A stretch of 64,000 nt of DNA from Paraglaciecola sp. L1A13 (GTDB taxonomy: Bacteria; Pseudomonadota; Gammaproteobacteria; Enterobacterales; Alteromonadaceae), in the NCBI RefSeq assembly GCF_009796745.1, contig NZ_CP047024.1, forward strand, positions 620,001 to 684,000, in the 5' to 3' direction. A model generated the notes under the pieces. It ran no database searches and was not told the origin of the DNA. It was given only the letters and a program-made list of their open reading frames with translations. Within the stretch, counting starts at the first letter, position 1. Every line of letters starts with the position of its first letter. Both the position numbers and the translations under genes were made by a program. Below, in pieces: positions 46,531 to 56,892 of the stretch.

Positions 46531-47850
46531 TTAACCGTATAAAACGTTGTTTACTTTGTTCTCAAGCAATTCTTGCTGTCCACTGACATGCTTAGGTTGT
46601 AGATTTTTATCGATGCACAATTTTGATAAAGACTCTAAGGTGAAATCGCCCCCTTGTATGCCTTTTCCTAAATCACCATTCCAACCGGCATAACGTTTAC
46701 TCACAGCTTGACCCAAGAAATCACTTTCGATCATCTGTGCGGCCTTTTTCAAACCCATTGCAAGATGATCCATACCGCCAATGTGGGCAATAAACATATC
46801 TTGTGGATCTGAACTTTGACGACGTAATTTTGTGTCGAAGTTAAAGCCACCAGAAGTGAAGCCACCCGCTTTAAGCATTTCATAGATAACCAACGTTAAC
46901 TCTTCAACGCTGTTAGGGAATTGATCGGTATCCCAGCCAAGTTGAGCATCACCACGGTTAGCATCTATGCTGCCAAATAAACCAAGGGAAATGGCTGTCG
47001 CCACTTCATGTTGAAACGAGTGGCCAGCCAATGTTGCATGGTTCGCTTCAATATTAACTTTAAATTCGTTTTCTAAACCGTACTGCTTTAAGAAACCATA
47101 AACGGTCGCAGTATCGTAATCATACTGGTGCTTAGTAGGCTCTTGAGGTTTAGGCTCGATCAACAGTAATCCTTTGAAACCAATCTTGTGCTTGTGCTCA
47201 ACCACCATATTCATGAAGCGGCCAAGTTGTTCGCGCTCTTGACGTAAATCGGTGTTAAGCAGCGTTTCGTAACCTTCACGGCCACCCCATAATACGTAGT
47301 TTTCACCACCTAAACGCTTAGTCGCGTTCATTGCGTGCATGACCTGAGTCGCCCCATAAGTGAACACTTCGGGATTAGGACTAGACGCAGCACCGCTAGC
47401 GTAACGAGGATTGCTGAATAAGTTTGCTGTACCCCATAATAGCTTAAGCCCTGTTTCTTCTTGCTTGGCTTCAAGTACATCGGTCATTTGTGCAAAGTTG
47501 TTGATGTATTCTTTGATAGAGTTCCCTTCAGGGGACACATCAACATCATGGAAACAGTAGTAAGGAATATTGAGTTTTGAGAAAAATTCAAATGCCACAT
47601 CGGCTTTTTCTTTTGCCCGTTGCATAGCATCCCCTGGCTTCAACCACGGACGATCGAATGTACCTGCACCGAAGACGTCGGCGCCGTCCCAGCAGAAGTT
47701 GTGCCAGTAACATGCGGCAAGACGTAAGTGGTCTTTCATACTTTTACCCAACACTATTTCGTCTGGGTTGTAATGGCGAAAGGCCAGCGGATTGTGTGAA
47801 CTTGTACCTTCAAATTGTACTTTTGGGATGTCTTTAAAATATTCAGCCAT
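46531..47850 (-). CDS. xylA: Xylose isomerase
   Basis: The 439-residue enzyme converts D-xylose to D-xylulose in the cytoplasm. It shows the class II length and the metal and active-site segments [13 protein letters not shown] (His near residue 100), [30 protein letters not shown] (part), [19 protein letters not shown] (part) and FDAN-like SIDANRGD. It is the second gene of xylB-xylA, 159 bases after xylB, with its own ribosome site AGGAGAG. Confidence 0.96.
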   Translation of the reverse strand: MAEYFKDIPKVQFEGTSSHNPLAFRHYNPDEIVLGKSMKDHLRLAACYWHNFCWDGADVFGAGTFDRPWLKPGDAMQRAKEKADVAFEFFSKLNIPYYCFHDVDVSPEGNSIKEYINNFAQMTDVLEAKQEETGLKLLWGTANLFSNPRYASGAASSPNPEVFTYGATQVMHAMNATKRLGGENYVLWGGREGYETLLNTDLRQEREQLGRFMNMVVEHKHKIGFKGLLLIEPKPQEPTKHQYDYDTATVYGFLKQYGLENEFKVNIEANHATLAGHSFQHEVATAISLGLFGSIDANRGDAQLGWDTDQFPNSVEELTLVIYEMLKAGGFTSGGFNFDTKLRRQSSDPQDMFIAHIGGMDHLAMGLKKAAQMIESDFLGQAVSKRYAGWNGDLGKGIQGGDFTLESLSKLCIDKNLQPKHVSGQQELLENKVNNVLYG

Positions 47851-47976
47851 GGGGCTCTCCTAATGTATTATGTTAACGACTCATCTTCGGTTACGTTCAT
47901 CATCACAACAGATGATGAGCGTCACAATTATGTTTTTTAGGTTAACTTTTGTGTTTTGTGGGTTTTTCAATAAGGT

Positions 47977-48007
47977 CGTTGGGCATCGAACTATTTGATG
48001 CCCAACG
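47977..48007 (-). terminator. Intercistronic hairpin between xylB and xylA
   Basis: CGTTGGGCATC and GATGCCCAACG form a perfect 11-base stem with a nine-base loop, directly after the xylB stop. The T tract on the minus strand is weak, so it may act as a partial terminator or an mRNA-stabilising hairpin that tunes the ratio of the two enzymes. Confidence 0.6.
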
Positions 48008-48009
48008 GG

Positions 48010-49476
48010 CTAAAAAATGTCACGTGTTGCTTGATAGAGCGCTGCGAATTTTTCTCGCCGCTTGGCATACACTTCTGCTCGTTCAGCATTGGGTTGGTAT
48101 ACCGAATCAAGGGGCGGTTGTGGGCATATAGTTTCAAGCGTTGCATTAGGGGCGAGTGCCAATTGTGCCAGACGCGCAGCACCTAATCCTGGGCCCACAT
48201 CACCGCCTTGACGATAGGTGACGGGGCGCTGTAATACATCCGCTATCAATTGACGCCAATACGCGCTCTTGGCACCGCCACCAATCAGTGTTATTTCATC
48301 GACAGTCACACCTGAGGCGTGTAATGCATCAACCCCATCAGCTAAACCAAAGGTGACACCTTCAAGTACGCTATGGGTCAAGACGGTTTGATCTGTTGAA
48401 TGGGTTAATCCAAAAAATGCGCCACTGGCATTAGGATTATTATGGGGAGTACGCTCACCGCTTAAGTAAGGTAAAAACAATGGGCAATGCTGAAAATCAA
48501 TACTATTTTTAATTTTTGCCTGTTCAAGACTTGTGAGTAAATCAACCACATCACGTTTGGCCACTTTTTCGCTGTACCACTGTAAGCAGCTGGCAGCACT
48601 AAGCATCACCGACATCAAATGCCAAGTATCAGGTAATGCGTGACAGAAGCTATGCACCGCTGATTCAGGGTTGCTGCGAAAGCCTTCACTGACGGCAAAA
48701 TATACCCCAGAAGTACCAAGGGATAACATGGCTTGACCGGGCTTGACTATTCCTACACCAATTGCACCTGCTGCATTGTCGCCTGCTCCGGCGACCAGAG
48801 GCACACTTTTCATGTTCCATCGTTTGGCAAGCGGCTCTGATAATAAGCCTGTGATGTCACTGCCTTCATATAATGTCGGCATGTTTGATTCACTTAAACC
48901 ACAGGCGTTGAGCATATCTGAATGCCAACAACGTCCTGCTACATCTAGCCACATAGTACCGGCGGCATCCGACATGTCTGTAGCAAAGTCACCGCTGAGC
49001 AATAAACGTAAATAGTCCTTGGGTAGCAGCACTTTATCAATTTTTGCGAATAGCTCAGGCTCGTGTTGCTTAACCCATAGTAATTTGGGTGCAGTAAATC
49101 CAGGCATAATGATATTGCCAGTAATTTCTCGGGCGTTAGGTACAAGCTGTTCTATTTCAGCACACTGAGCTTCGCAGCGACCGTCGTTCCATAATATTGC
49201 GGGACGAATGACATTTTGCTCCTTATCTAGCAACGTTGCCCCGTGCATTTGGCCGGCGAAACCAATGCCTTTTATCTTTGAAAGGTCGTATTGTGCATTT
49301 AGCTTATCCATGGCTACGCAGAATCCATCCCACCAGTCTTGTGGGTTTTGCTCTGACCATAAAGGTTTTACTCTGGATACCTCAAATGCACTAGATGTAC
49401 TATCTACTATCGCGCCGTTGTCGTCAGTTAACACTAACTTGATACCAGAAGTTCCTAAATCAATACCTAAAAACAT
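48010..49476 (-). CDS. xylB: Xylulokinase
   Basis: The 488-residue FGGY kinase phosphorylates D-xylulose. It starts MFLGIDLGTSGIKLVLTD, with the phosphate-binding loop, and has FAGQMHGATLLD, ILWNDGR, AGAGDNAAGAIGVG and LIGGGAKSAYWRQLIAD further on. The ATG at 49476 has GGCAGG seven bases upstream; a TTG at 49491 would add five residues. It is divergent from xylR, which should control it. Confidence 0.95.
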   Translation of the reverse strand: MFLGIDLGTSGIKLVLTDDNGAIVDSTSSAFEVSRVKPLWSEQNPQDWWDGFCVAMDKLNAQYDLSKIKGIGFAGQMHGATLLDKEQNVIRPAILWNDGRCEAQCAEIEQLVPNAREITGNIIMPGFTAPKLLWVKQHEPELFAKIDKVLLPKDYLRLLLSGDFATDMSDAAGTMWLDVAGRCWHSDMLNACGLSESNMPTLYEGSDITGLLSEPLAKRWNMKSVPLVAGAGDNAAGAIGVGIVKPGQAMLSLGTSGVYFAVSEGFRSNPESAVHSFCHALPDTWHLMSVMLSAASCLQWYSEKVAKRDVVDLLTSLEQAKIKNSIDFQHCPLFLPYLSGERTPHNNPNASGAFFGLTHSTDQTVLTHSVLEGVTFGLADGVDALHASGVTVDEITLIGGGAKSAYWRQLIADVLQRPVTYRQGGDVGPGLGAARLAQLALAPNATLETICPQPPLDSVYQPNAERAEVYAKRREKFAALYQATRDIF

Positions 49477-49544
49477 GGGAATACCTGCCAAATAATGAGT
49501 TTGGCAAATACTAGCAGAACGACTAAATTAAACTGCAAAGCAGG

Positions 49545-49569
49545 TAATAACGAAATTTAATAACGAAAT
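49545..49569. promoter_or_regulatory. Candidate XylR operator (direct repeat)
   Basis: TAATAACGAAAT occurs at 49545-49556 and again at 49558-49569, 13 bases apart. AraC-type regulators bind direct repeats of about two helical turns, and this lies in the 182-base xylB/xylR divergent region. The spacing is shorter than usual, so the assignment is tentative. Confidence 0.35.
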
Positions 49570-49658
49570 AACGTAACGCTCTTAACGAGTAATGTAGTAG
49601 TGCAGTGATACTCGCTAATGCACTATATAACTGAAGAAGTTTGATTTTTAGGTGATGT

Positions 49659-50831
49659 ATGTTTCAAGCGAAGCACAGTATTAGTTTATTGTTTAATGCC
49701 AATAAAGTTTACGACCGTCAAGTTATAGAAGGGATTGGCCACTATTTACAATCGTCGAAAGTGGACTGGGACGTTTACTTAGAAGAAGATTTTCTAACCC
49801 GTTTAGAACAACTAGATGAGTGGGGTGGTGACGGTATAATCGCAGATTTTGACGACCCAGCTATTCAAAAAATGCTCGTCAACAGCAGTATTCCAGTTGT
49901 GGGGGTCGGTGGTTCCTACTCCGCAGAAGAAGATTATCCAGATGTCCCTTATGTAGCTACTGATAATTTTGCGGTTGTGCAAGCTGCATACGAACACTTG
50001 AAGAAAAAGGGCTTAGAGCGTTTTGCATTTTATGGCCTGCCCAGCAACAAAGATCACCGTTGGGCCGTGGAGCGTGAGAAGGCGATTATTACGCTATGTC
50101 ACACGGATGGCTATGAATGCTCGATTTATCGCGGACACCCCACAAGGCCAGAAACATGGCAATACACAATGAACAGATTAACTGACTGGATACAAAGTTT
50201 ACCGAACCCTGTTGGGATCATTAGTGTGACAGATGCCCGTGCACGCCATCTACTGCAAGCATGTGAGCATACGGGTAAGTTGGTACCGGACAACATCTCA
50301 ATCGTTGGAATAGATGATGACGATATTGCCCGTTATCTCAGTCGCATCAGCTTGAGCTCTGTCACACAAGGCTGTTTCGAGATGGGTTACCAAGCAGCTA
50401 AATTGCTGCATAGACGGTTAGATAATAGTAATTTGAAAAACAAGCGTGTGCTAGTTCCACCTGCAGGCGTATCGGAACGACAATCGACAGATTTCAAAGC
50501 CTTAAAAGATCCGTATGTGATCCAATCTATGCATTTTATCCGGCAAAATGCTGCTAGGGGAATTAAAGTGGATCAAGTACTAGATTATGTAGGTATATCT
50601 CGCTCTAATTTAGAGCAACGCTTTAAAGATGAACGAGGACATAGTATCCACACTGAGATCCACAATGAAAAACTAGATAAGGCTTGCAACATGTTGATTA
50701 TTGGTAACATGTCGACCACTGAAGTGGCGAATGTATGCGGATATCCTTCTTTGCAGTATATGTACGCTGTGTTTAAGAAACACTTTGGTCAAACGCCACG
50801 AGAGTACCGAGAACAACAAAAAGTTGTTTGA
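49659..50831 (+). CDS. xylR: Xylose-responsive activator XylR (AraC family)
   Basis: The 390-residue protein has an N-terminal LacI-like periplasmic-binding domain (about 1-280), with VGIDDDDIARYLSRISLSSV (part). A C-terminal AraC double helix-turn-helix follows (about 285-385: VDQVLDYVGISRSNLEQRFK and STTEVANVCGYPSLQYMYAV). E. coli XylR is 392 residues with the same layout. It binds D-xylose and should activate the xylB-xylA operon opposite. The autoregulation site would lie in the same divergent gap. Confidence 0.93.
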   Translation: MFQAKHSISLLFNANKVYDRQVIEGIGHYLQSSKVDWDVYLEEDFLTRLEQLDEWGGDGIIADFDDPAIQKMLVNSSIPVVGVGGSYSAEEDYPDVPYVATDNFAVVQAAYEHLKKKGLERFAFYGLPSNKDHRWAVEREKAIITLCHTDGYECSIYRGHPTRPETWQYTMNRLTDWIQSLPNPVGIISVTDARARHLLQACEHTGKLVPDNISIVGIDDDDIARYLSRISLSSVTQGCFEMGYQAAKLLHRRLDNSNLKNKRVLVPPAGVSERQSTDFKALKDPYVIQSMHFIRQNAARGIKVDQVLDYVGISRSNLEQRFKDERGHSIHTEIHNEKLDKACNMLIIGNMSTTEVANVCGYPSLQYMYAVFKKHFGQTPREYREQQKVV

Positions 50832-50887
50832 TTGCGGAGGATGTAGTCAGCAGTATTTATGATAACGAGTGTCGCGGTATGTCGCGA

Positions 50888-53602
50888 CTATTTGTTATCG
50901 CCTATAGTGTTTTCTCGTATTATTTTAGGGGGTAAGTATTTGGCTAATATATTCTCTAAGGCTACTAATTTTAGAGGCTTAGTAAGGTATTCGTTCATGC
51001 CAACCTCTTTGGCTTGTATGAAATCTTCTTTCATTGCATTGGCTGATAGCCCGCAAATAACCAAATCAAGTAAGCCTAACTGACGAATTTCCTTTGTGGC
51101 CTGATAGCCATCCATGACGGGCATCTGTATATCCATCAATACCACATCGTAGTGAGCTGAATTAATGACCTTTGTTACTGCTTGTTGGCCGTTTTCGGCT
51201 ATATCAAAGGTGATCCCTAATACTCTAAGCATCTCACCGGTTACCACTTGATTAATGCTGTTATCTTCTACCAGCAATATGTGGCCCTCATACTCCAATT
51301 GCTTGTTAAATTGCGGGCTGGGTATATCAGAGATGAATTTTTCGTCGTCCAGTAAAGAATAAATAAACGATGTTAACTGTCCAGGCGTAAACGGGTGGGT
51401 TAAACATGGGAAGCTCCAAGCACTGATCAGCTTTTGAGGTAAGTTGCTAGGTTGAGTGTCGGTAATAAAACCAACATTTTTGTTGCTGTCTTTTAATTTT
51501 TGTAATGAAGCCGTGATGCTTTGATGCTCGCCTTGATCGGCTACATCAATAATAACAATGTCATTATCAGTGATTTCTTCAATCATCTTATTAAGTTGCA
51601 TATGTGGGAAATGATGAAATTCGAGAGAAATATTGTCGAAGTATGTTTGCTCTATAAAGCCTTTTGGTCTTTTACTGAAATAATACAACTGACGATTAGA
51701 CTGCGCTGGGATGGTGAAAATTTGCTGTTCGTTAGATTGAGAAATAAGGGTAAAACTTACATTAAACACGCTACCTACATTGATCTGCGACTCGGCTGTT
51801 ACTTCTCCGTCCATTAACGATACTAGCTGCTTGACTATAGTAAGCCCCAAACCCGATCCACCGAAGTCACGACTGGTGGTGCCATCAGCTTGGGTAAATG
51901 AATCAAACACCTTTTCTAATTGTTCTTTTGACATACCGATACCGGTATCTTTGACGCTTGCGCGCAATATGACTCGATTAGTATTGGGGAGTAAATCATA
52001 GGTAATGTTAATGGTTACTGAGCCATTGCGGGTAAACTTGACGGCATTACTGCATAAATTCAACAGCACTTGGCTGATACGTAAAGGATCGCCAATCAAT
52101 GTTGGTGGAATGTTCGGATCACAGATAAAGCGCACATTGAGGTTCTTTTCTTGTGCTCTAGCAGAAATATTAGTTAATAAGTTGGCAAATACTGAATTGA
52201 GCGAAAAAGCGACTTGTTCGATATCGAGCTTTCCTGCTTCTACTTTTGAAAAATCCAAAATGTCATTAATCAAGCTGAGCAAAATTTGACTTGAATACTC
52301 TACTTTATTTAAATGTTGGCGCTGCTTGGGCGTTAAATCACTTTTCATTACTACATCAAGCAAGCCTATGATGCCATTCATGGGCGTGCGAATTTCGTGA
52401 CTCATATTGGCAAGAAACATACTTTTGGATTGGGTTGCTTGTTCTGCTTTATGTTTTGATTCAATTAATTCGGCATTTAACATTTCTTGCTTGGCATTTA
52501 AGCGCTGTGCTTCTGCCAGTAAAGCCGAGGTTTGTTTATTTTTTTCGTGGAATACATCTGCAGCATTGGCTAACTGTCCGATTTCATTCTGACGTGTAAT
52601 GCCAGGGATCGCATCTACATCTTCACCTTTAGCCAGTTTTTTAAAGACTTCGGTGATCGTATTGATTGGCAGCATAATCCTTGATACTAGGAAGTAGGCT
52701 GTGATGCAGGCCAGCAAAATACCAATGATTGAAAATAAGTTGCTGCTCAACTGATTTTTCTCAATATTCTTTTTAACTTGCTGGTTAGTATCGCCCAGCT
52801 TTGAAGTCACTAAACGATTCAATTCCCGCGCCATAAATAAAAATTCATTGGCTGAACCTGCCATAACCACATTCACGAGGAAAAGATAACCACTGGTAAC
52901 ATTGGTTAGCTGTAAGAATTCTGCATTTATTTTGTCCAATCGGCTGATAATTTCTGCATGTTTCTCGGTTTGACCGACATTAACCAATAATTCGGTTTTA
53001 GCCATCTCTAGTTCAGCGCGAAATTTATCAACTAGTTGATAGTCAGGACGCAATAAATATTGATAGGTAACATTTTCTGCGCGTGTTATGTGATATTTTG
53101 CTCGTTCGATCCTTAGAGCTGTGCTCGGATCTTTGCTAGACAGGCTGGCCAATAGTTCATTTATATCAATCATTAAACGCTTTTCAAATAACATATCGCG
53201 CTTACTGCGCCCCGCAATAACATTGGAAAAGTTATCTTTATATTCACTAACATGGCCGCGCATTCTAGAAATAAAACCGTGGTAAATTTCGACCTGCTCT
53301 TCGCTACGGGTTAGCTCTTCCAAAGCGTCTAAGTTATCTATCGATGTTTGAATCAATGAATTGAAGCGCGCAATAGCCGACTGGCTAGCTGAGTCTTTGT
53401 AAATCAGAACATTACGTTGTAAATCTAATACGTCACGCTCTAATTCACGTACTAAACTAACCTTGAAAACGGCTTGTTGTGTTAAATCTAAGCTATTAAC
53501 AAAGGTACTTTGGTTGCTGCGGGTGACGAACACTTGAGAAACAAGCAAAAGAATTAGAATTACTGAGACTAGTAAAATCTGGGATTTAAGGGTTTTAAAC
53601 AC
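50888..53602 (-). CDS. TorS-like hybrid sensor histidine kinase
   Basis: The 904-residue protein has an N-terminal membrane span (about 9-26), a long helical periplasmic sensor region, a second span (about 291-309), a HAMP domain and a coiled coil. HisKA has His402 ([12 protein letters not shown]) and HATPase shows NAVKFT, DTGIGM and [10 protein letters not shown] receiver-like segment at about 640-770 lacks the usual acidic and Asp motif, and a complete receiver at the end has Asp824 ([11 protein letters not shown]). Unlike E. coli TorS there is no HPt domain. The gene lies 21 bases after a periplasmic binding-protein gene, its probable signal input. Confidence 0.86.
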   Translation of the reverse strand: MFKTLKSQILLVSVILILLLVSQVFVTRSNQSTFVNSLDLTQQAVFKVSLVRELERDVLDLQRNVLIYKDSASQSAIARFNSLIQTSIDNLDALEELTRSEEQVEIYHGFISRMRGHVSEYKDNFSNVIAGRSKRDMLFEKRLMIDINELLASLSSKDPSTALRIERAKYHITRAENVTYQYLLRPDYQLVDKFRAELEMAKTELLVNVGQTEKHAEIISRLDKINAEFLQLTNVTSGYLFLVNVVMAGSANEFLFMARELNRLVTSKLGDTNQQVKKNIEKNQLSSNLFSIIGILLACITAYFLVSRIMLPINTITEVFKKLAKGEDVDAIPGITRQNEIGQLANAADVFHEKNKQTSALLAEAQRLNAKQEMLNAELIESKHKAEQATQSKSMFLANMSHEIRTPMNGIIGLLDVVMKSDLTPKQRQHLNKVEYSSQILLSLINDILDFSKVEAGKLDIEQVAFSLNSVFANLLTNISARAQEKNLNVRFICDPNIPPTLIGDPLRISQVLLNLCSNAVKFTRNGSVTINITYDLLPNTNRVILRASVKDTGIGMSKEQLEKVFDSFTQADGTTSRDFGGSGLGLTIVKQLVSLMDGEVTAESQINVGSVFNVSFTLISQSNEQQIFTIPAQSNRQLYYFSKRPKGFIEQTYFDNISLEFHHFPHMQLNKMIEEITDNDIVIIDVADQGEHQSITASLQKLKDSNKNVGFITDTQPSNLPQKLISAWSFPCLTHPFTPGQLTSFIYSLLDDEKFISDIPSPQFNKQLEYEGHILLVEDNSINQVVTGEMLRVLGITFDIAENGQQAVTKVINSAHYDVVLMDIQMPVMDGYQATKEIRQLGLLDLVICGLSANAMKEDFIQAKEVGMNEYLTKPLKLVALENILAKYLPPKIIRENTIGDNK

Positions 53603-53623
53603 GTTTAATCATCTCAGCCATAA

Positions 53624-54931
53624 TCAAGAACTTATAAATTCATACCATTTTTGTAAGGTATAATCGTAGGTTGGCATGGCCGTATTCCAAACAGCCACAT
53701 TACTAAAGCGGTCAGCATAGCTGCCACCGGAACGTACTTGACCTCGATTAACTGATAGTTTTCCATCAGGGCCTTTTAACGAGTTGCTTGCTGGCTTACC
53801 ATTATACCAATAGTCCCATTCACTTTGCTCAAGGTATTTAGTCGAACGTTGTGGATTAGAGATATAATAACCTTGGCGGGCGATAAATGCGCCAGGCCAA
53901 CCAGATAACCACCAGTTCATGTATTCGTACGCGATGTCTTTGGTACGCCCTGATGCTTTAGATGATAAACACATTACGCCGTGCCAGCCTCGGTAGCCTT
54001 CTTTTGGTGCTGCAAATGCAACAGGGATGTTGCGGCCATTTAGCACAGATACGGCAGGTGAAAACATACTTTCAATATTAACGCGTCCGCTTTGCATAAA
54101 TTCTACCGATTCAGGTACCGAGTTCCAAAAGCCACCGAAGTGCTGCTGATGCTTTAAGTCGATTAAAATATCGAACAACCTATTTAATTCGTCTACTGAT
54201 ATATTTCCTATATCGGCAAATTTCATCATTCCACTAGCGTCGGCGGCAAGTACTAGATCGAATAAACCTATGGTGGGGTCATTAATAATACCTACCTTAC
54301 CGCTATGTTTGCTGTCGAGTAACCATCCCCAACTTTCTGACTTATAGGCGATACCTTGTTCAATTTCATTGGTGTTGTAACCAAAGGAATCGACATTATG
54401 CACATAGGGTAAAAAACTGATCTTGTTAGTATGTTTAGGACCAAGGGAGCCGTCGTCTTGGACATTAATTATTTTATATGGGGCATCGCCGGCACCAAAT
54501 TTGGCGCTAGGGGTAACTTTTCCTGTTTTGCACAATGAATTGATTTCGTCCCAATGGGTAATGCGCCTTTTGTCGATTGCCTGAATTGAGCCATTACGCC
54601 ATAAAGGACGGATGCTGTTAGACCATTGCTCATAAATATCAAAGCTTTCAGGTGATAACAAACCTCGTTGCAATACACCTGGACTACCTTTCGGCTCGAA
54701 TTTAATATTGATACCCAGATCGCTCATCGCCCGTTGCCTGAGTTGCTCTTGTAACGTGACGTGGGTGCCTAAGACACGCAGAGTGTGGGTTTTTCTAGCG
54801 AAAACATAGGGGGCGTTAATAATAGACGTAGCGAGAACAGCCCCAGTACCTAGGGTTTTAAGGGTTGTGCGTTTAGTCCTATCCACTGATGAAGTGCATA
54901 TTGACGAGTCCGGTTCACACTGCTTCTTCAT
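53624..54931 (-). CDS. Orphan periplasmic solute-binding protein (PotD-like)
   Basis: The 435-residue protein has an N-terminal export signal with a Tat-like twin basic pair (RTKRTTLKTLG, about residues 18-28) and a hydrophobic stretch ending near VFA. The rest resembles family 1/PotD-type extracellular binding proteins, with IKFEPKGSPGVLQRG, FLPYVHNVDSFGYNT and YEYMNWWLSGWPGAFIA. No ABC permease or ATPase is nearby. Placed first in an operon with the hybrid kinase, it probably presents a ligand to the kinase sensor domain, as TorT does for TorS. The ligand is unknown; a polyamine or similar small molecule is possible. Confidence 0.78.
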   Translation of the reverse strand: MKKQCEPDSSICTSSVDRTKRTTLKTLGTGAVLATSIINAPYVFARKTHTLRVLGTHVTLQEQLRQRAMSDLGINIKFEPKGSPGVLQRGLLSPESFDIYEQWSNSIRPLWRNGSIQAIDKRRITHWDEINSLCKTGKVTPSAKFGAGDAPYKIINVQDDGSLGPKHTNKISFLPYVHNVDSFGYNTNEIEQGIAYKSESWGWLLDSKHSGKVGIINDPTIGLFDLVLAADASGMMKFADIGNISVDELNRLFDILIDLKHQQHFGGFWNSVPESVEFMQSGRVNIESMFSPAVSVLNGRNIPVAFAAPKEGYRGWHGVMCLSSKASGRTKDIAYEYMNWWLSGWPGAFIARQGYYISNPQRSTKYLEQSEWDYWYNGKPASNSLKGPDGKLSVNRGQVRSGGSYADRFSNVAVWNTAMPTYDYTLQKWYEFISS

Positions 54932-55018
54932 ATTTACCTCTTAATGAGAGACTAAACATTAAGTTAGAACCGTCAAGGACGCAATGTTATCCAGCATTAA
55001 CTTTGGTCTAAATTATTC

Positions 55019-55471
55019 CTATTCGACGTAAAATTTGTGTTGGAATTTAAGTACTTGTTTATTTTTACCGTCATTTATGTCGACCGCAATATGAAAGGTT
55101 TCTTGATCGCTAAAAGGGATGACGGCGAGATAATAAATCGCCTCTCCTTCCGTTATTTCTTTGAATAACAATTTTTTGCTGACGCCGAGTAAATTCCGTG
55201 CAGTCCCTGTCAGGACGGCCGATTGAGCAACTTGAGATTCTGTATTCAATACAGAAATATTAATTACGCCATTGTATTTACTGCGCACAATACCGTAATG
55301 CTTAGCAATCTCAGGGGTAATAAATGTACTATCGAACGCGATATAGTGCACATCCCAGTCGCCCAAGGTTTCTTTTTGTTCTGCCAAGGTAGCGACTGAA
55401 AATAAGAAACTAACGAGCAGCAGCATGCCACTCGCCAAATTTAACCGTTTAAAAGAAGCCAAATACATCAC
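55019..55471 (-). CDS. DUF4426 exported protein
   Basis: The 150-residue protein has a signal peptide (LASGMLLLVSFLFSVATLAE) and the sequence LGDWDVHYIAFDSTFITPEIAKHYGIVRS (part), which I recognise as DUF4426. It is probably periplasmic; the function is unknown. Its start overlaps the yggT end by 23 bases, so it is translationally coupled as the last gene of yggS-proC-yggT-DUF4426. Confidence 0.78.
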   Translation of the reverse strand: MMYLASFKRLNLASGMLLLVSFLFSVATLAEQKETLGDWDVHYIAFDSTFITPEIAKHYGIVRSKYNGVINISVLNTESQVAQSAVLTGTARNLLGVSKKLLFKEITEGEAIYYLAVIPFSDQETFHIAVDINDGKNKQVLKFQHKFYVE

Positions 55472-55991
55472 CTAACAATTTCTGTACGAAGATAATAACC
55501 AAAATCACCACCATAACGGATAAATCTAACCCGCCTAAATTAGGTAAACGGCGTCTTATGGGGGCAAGTAACGGCTCAGTTAACTGCCCTAACACCATAT
55601 CCATCGGGTTGTAGCCTTGGCTAACCCAGCTCATAATAGCGCGGATAATCAACACCCACATCACCAAGGAAAGCGCTTCTTTTAAGACTAAATAGAATGA
55701 CCCAATCAATACGCCAAATGGATTGATATTGGTATTACCGACAAGTAGATTAAGAGCCACAATTTTTAGACCCGCCACTAAAAGCGCGAGCACGAGAGTT
55801 GCCGTATCTATTCTACCGATTGAAGGCAATATTCTGCGTAAAGGGGCAACAATGGGGTGAGTTGCCTTCACCACAAATTGGCTAAAAGGATTGTAAAAAT
55901 CGGCTCGTGCCAGTTGCAGCCAAAAGCGCAACAGTACTACCATTAAGTACAATTCAAACAGGGTACTAATTAAAAACTGCATCGCGCTCAT
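55449..55991 (-). CDS. yggT: YggT-family membrane protein
   Basis: The 180-residue protein consists of two similar halves, each with hydrophobic spans and the YggT motif: FYNPFSQFVVKATHPIVAPLRRILP (part) and NPMDMVLGQLTEPLLAPIRRRLP (part). It is an inner-membrane protein linked in other bacteria to osmotic or division-related functions. Its place after proC is conserved in gammaproteobacteria. Confidence 0.92.
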   Translation of the reverse strand: MSAMQFLISTLFELYLMVVLLRFWLQLARADFYNPFSQFVVKATHPIVAPLRRILPSIGRIDTATLVLALLVAGLKIVALNLLVGNTNINPFGVLIGSFYLVLKEALSLVMWVLIIRAIMSWVSQGYNPMDMVLGQLTEPLLAPIRRRLPNLGGLDLSVMVVILVIIFVQKLLGDVFGFF

Positions 55992-56015
55992 CGAGGGGTC
56001 TCTTTCTAAAGCTAA

Positions 56016-56837
56016 TTAAAATAATTTGGCCATTTCTTCGGCTCTGGTAATGGCGGCGCGCATTGCACCTGCTACTAATTCGTCTATACCGTTATTTTGA
56101 AAGTGCTCAACGGCCTTGGCTGTCGTGCCACCTTTAGAGGTAACTTGGGCTCGCAACTCGCCAATTTCAAGTTGCGGATTGTGACAAACCATTTCTGCTG
56201 CACCTAACATTGCCTGTTGAACAAGCAAGCGTGCCGTATGATGATCAAATCCCTGATTCTCTGCTTCTTTTTGCATCGCTTCAAGAAAAGCATAAAAGTA
56301 AGCTGGGCTGCTGCCAGCTGCGGCAATCACGCCGTTGATCATGTTTTCTGACTCGACCCAGGCTACTTCACCGACTTGAGACATTAAATCTCCAGCGTAT
56401 TGTCGGTCTTGTTGACTGACATTTGTTGGCGCATATAAACCTGTCATGCCTTTGCCTAAAGAGCTTGGTGTATTTGGCATGGTGCGAATAATGTTATCTT
56501 GCCCGCCGAGCATTTCACTTAAACGTGCCGTTTCAATACCCGCGGCAATAGAAATAAATAATTTGCCTTCCAATGCCACATTATCTTTCAAATCGGCGCA
56601 CATGGTTTCCATTAACTGAGGCTTAACGGCCAATACAACAACTTGAGCCAGTTCGACAGCCTGTTTGTTTTGTTGGGTTATCTGAACAGAGAAATCATTT
56701 TTTAAGGCATCTAGCTTTGGCATAGACGGGTTGCTAGCAATGATTTTATCTGCGGGGTAACCACTATTACACATGCCACTTATGATGCTTCTGCTCATGT
56801 TTCCTGCGCCAATAAAGGCGATATTTCTATGTTGCAT
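56016..56837 (-). CDS. proC: Pyrroline-5-carboxylate reductase
   Basis: The 273-residue enzyme performs the last step of proline synthesis. It has the Rossmann motif IAFIGAGNMSRSIISG at the start. Further on are VLAVKPQ, IRTMPNTPSSLGKGMTGLY (part), AAGSSPAYFYAFLEA and LRAQVTSKGGTTAKAVEHF (part). I place the start at 56837, with AGGAT upstream; an upstream in-frame ATG at 56870 adds residues not found in the family. It lies between yggS and yggT. Confidence 0.95.
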   Translation of the reverse strand: MQHRNIAFIGAGNMSRSIISGMCNSGYPADKIIASNPSMPKLDALKNDFSVQITQQNKQAVELAQVVVLAVKPQLMETMCADLKDNVALEGKLFISIAAGIETARLSEMLGGQDNIIRTMPNTPSSLGKGMTGLYAPTNVSQQDRQYAGDLMSQVGEVAWVESENMINGVIAAAGSSPAYFYAFLEAMQKEAENQGFDHHTARLLVQQAMLGAAEMVCHNPQLEIGELRAQVTSKGGTTAKAVEHFQNNGIDELVAGAMRAAITRAEEMAKLF

Positions 56838-56892
56838 AATTATCCTATGTTGTGGATTCACATGAATCAAAAATCAATGGGATGCACTAACG

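Noticed and set aside
50888..54931. Naming the sensor pair TorS and TorT
   Set aside because: The binding protein is PotD-like rather than sugar-binding TorT-like, the kinase lacks HPt, and no torA, torC or torR is nearby.
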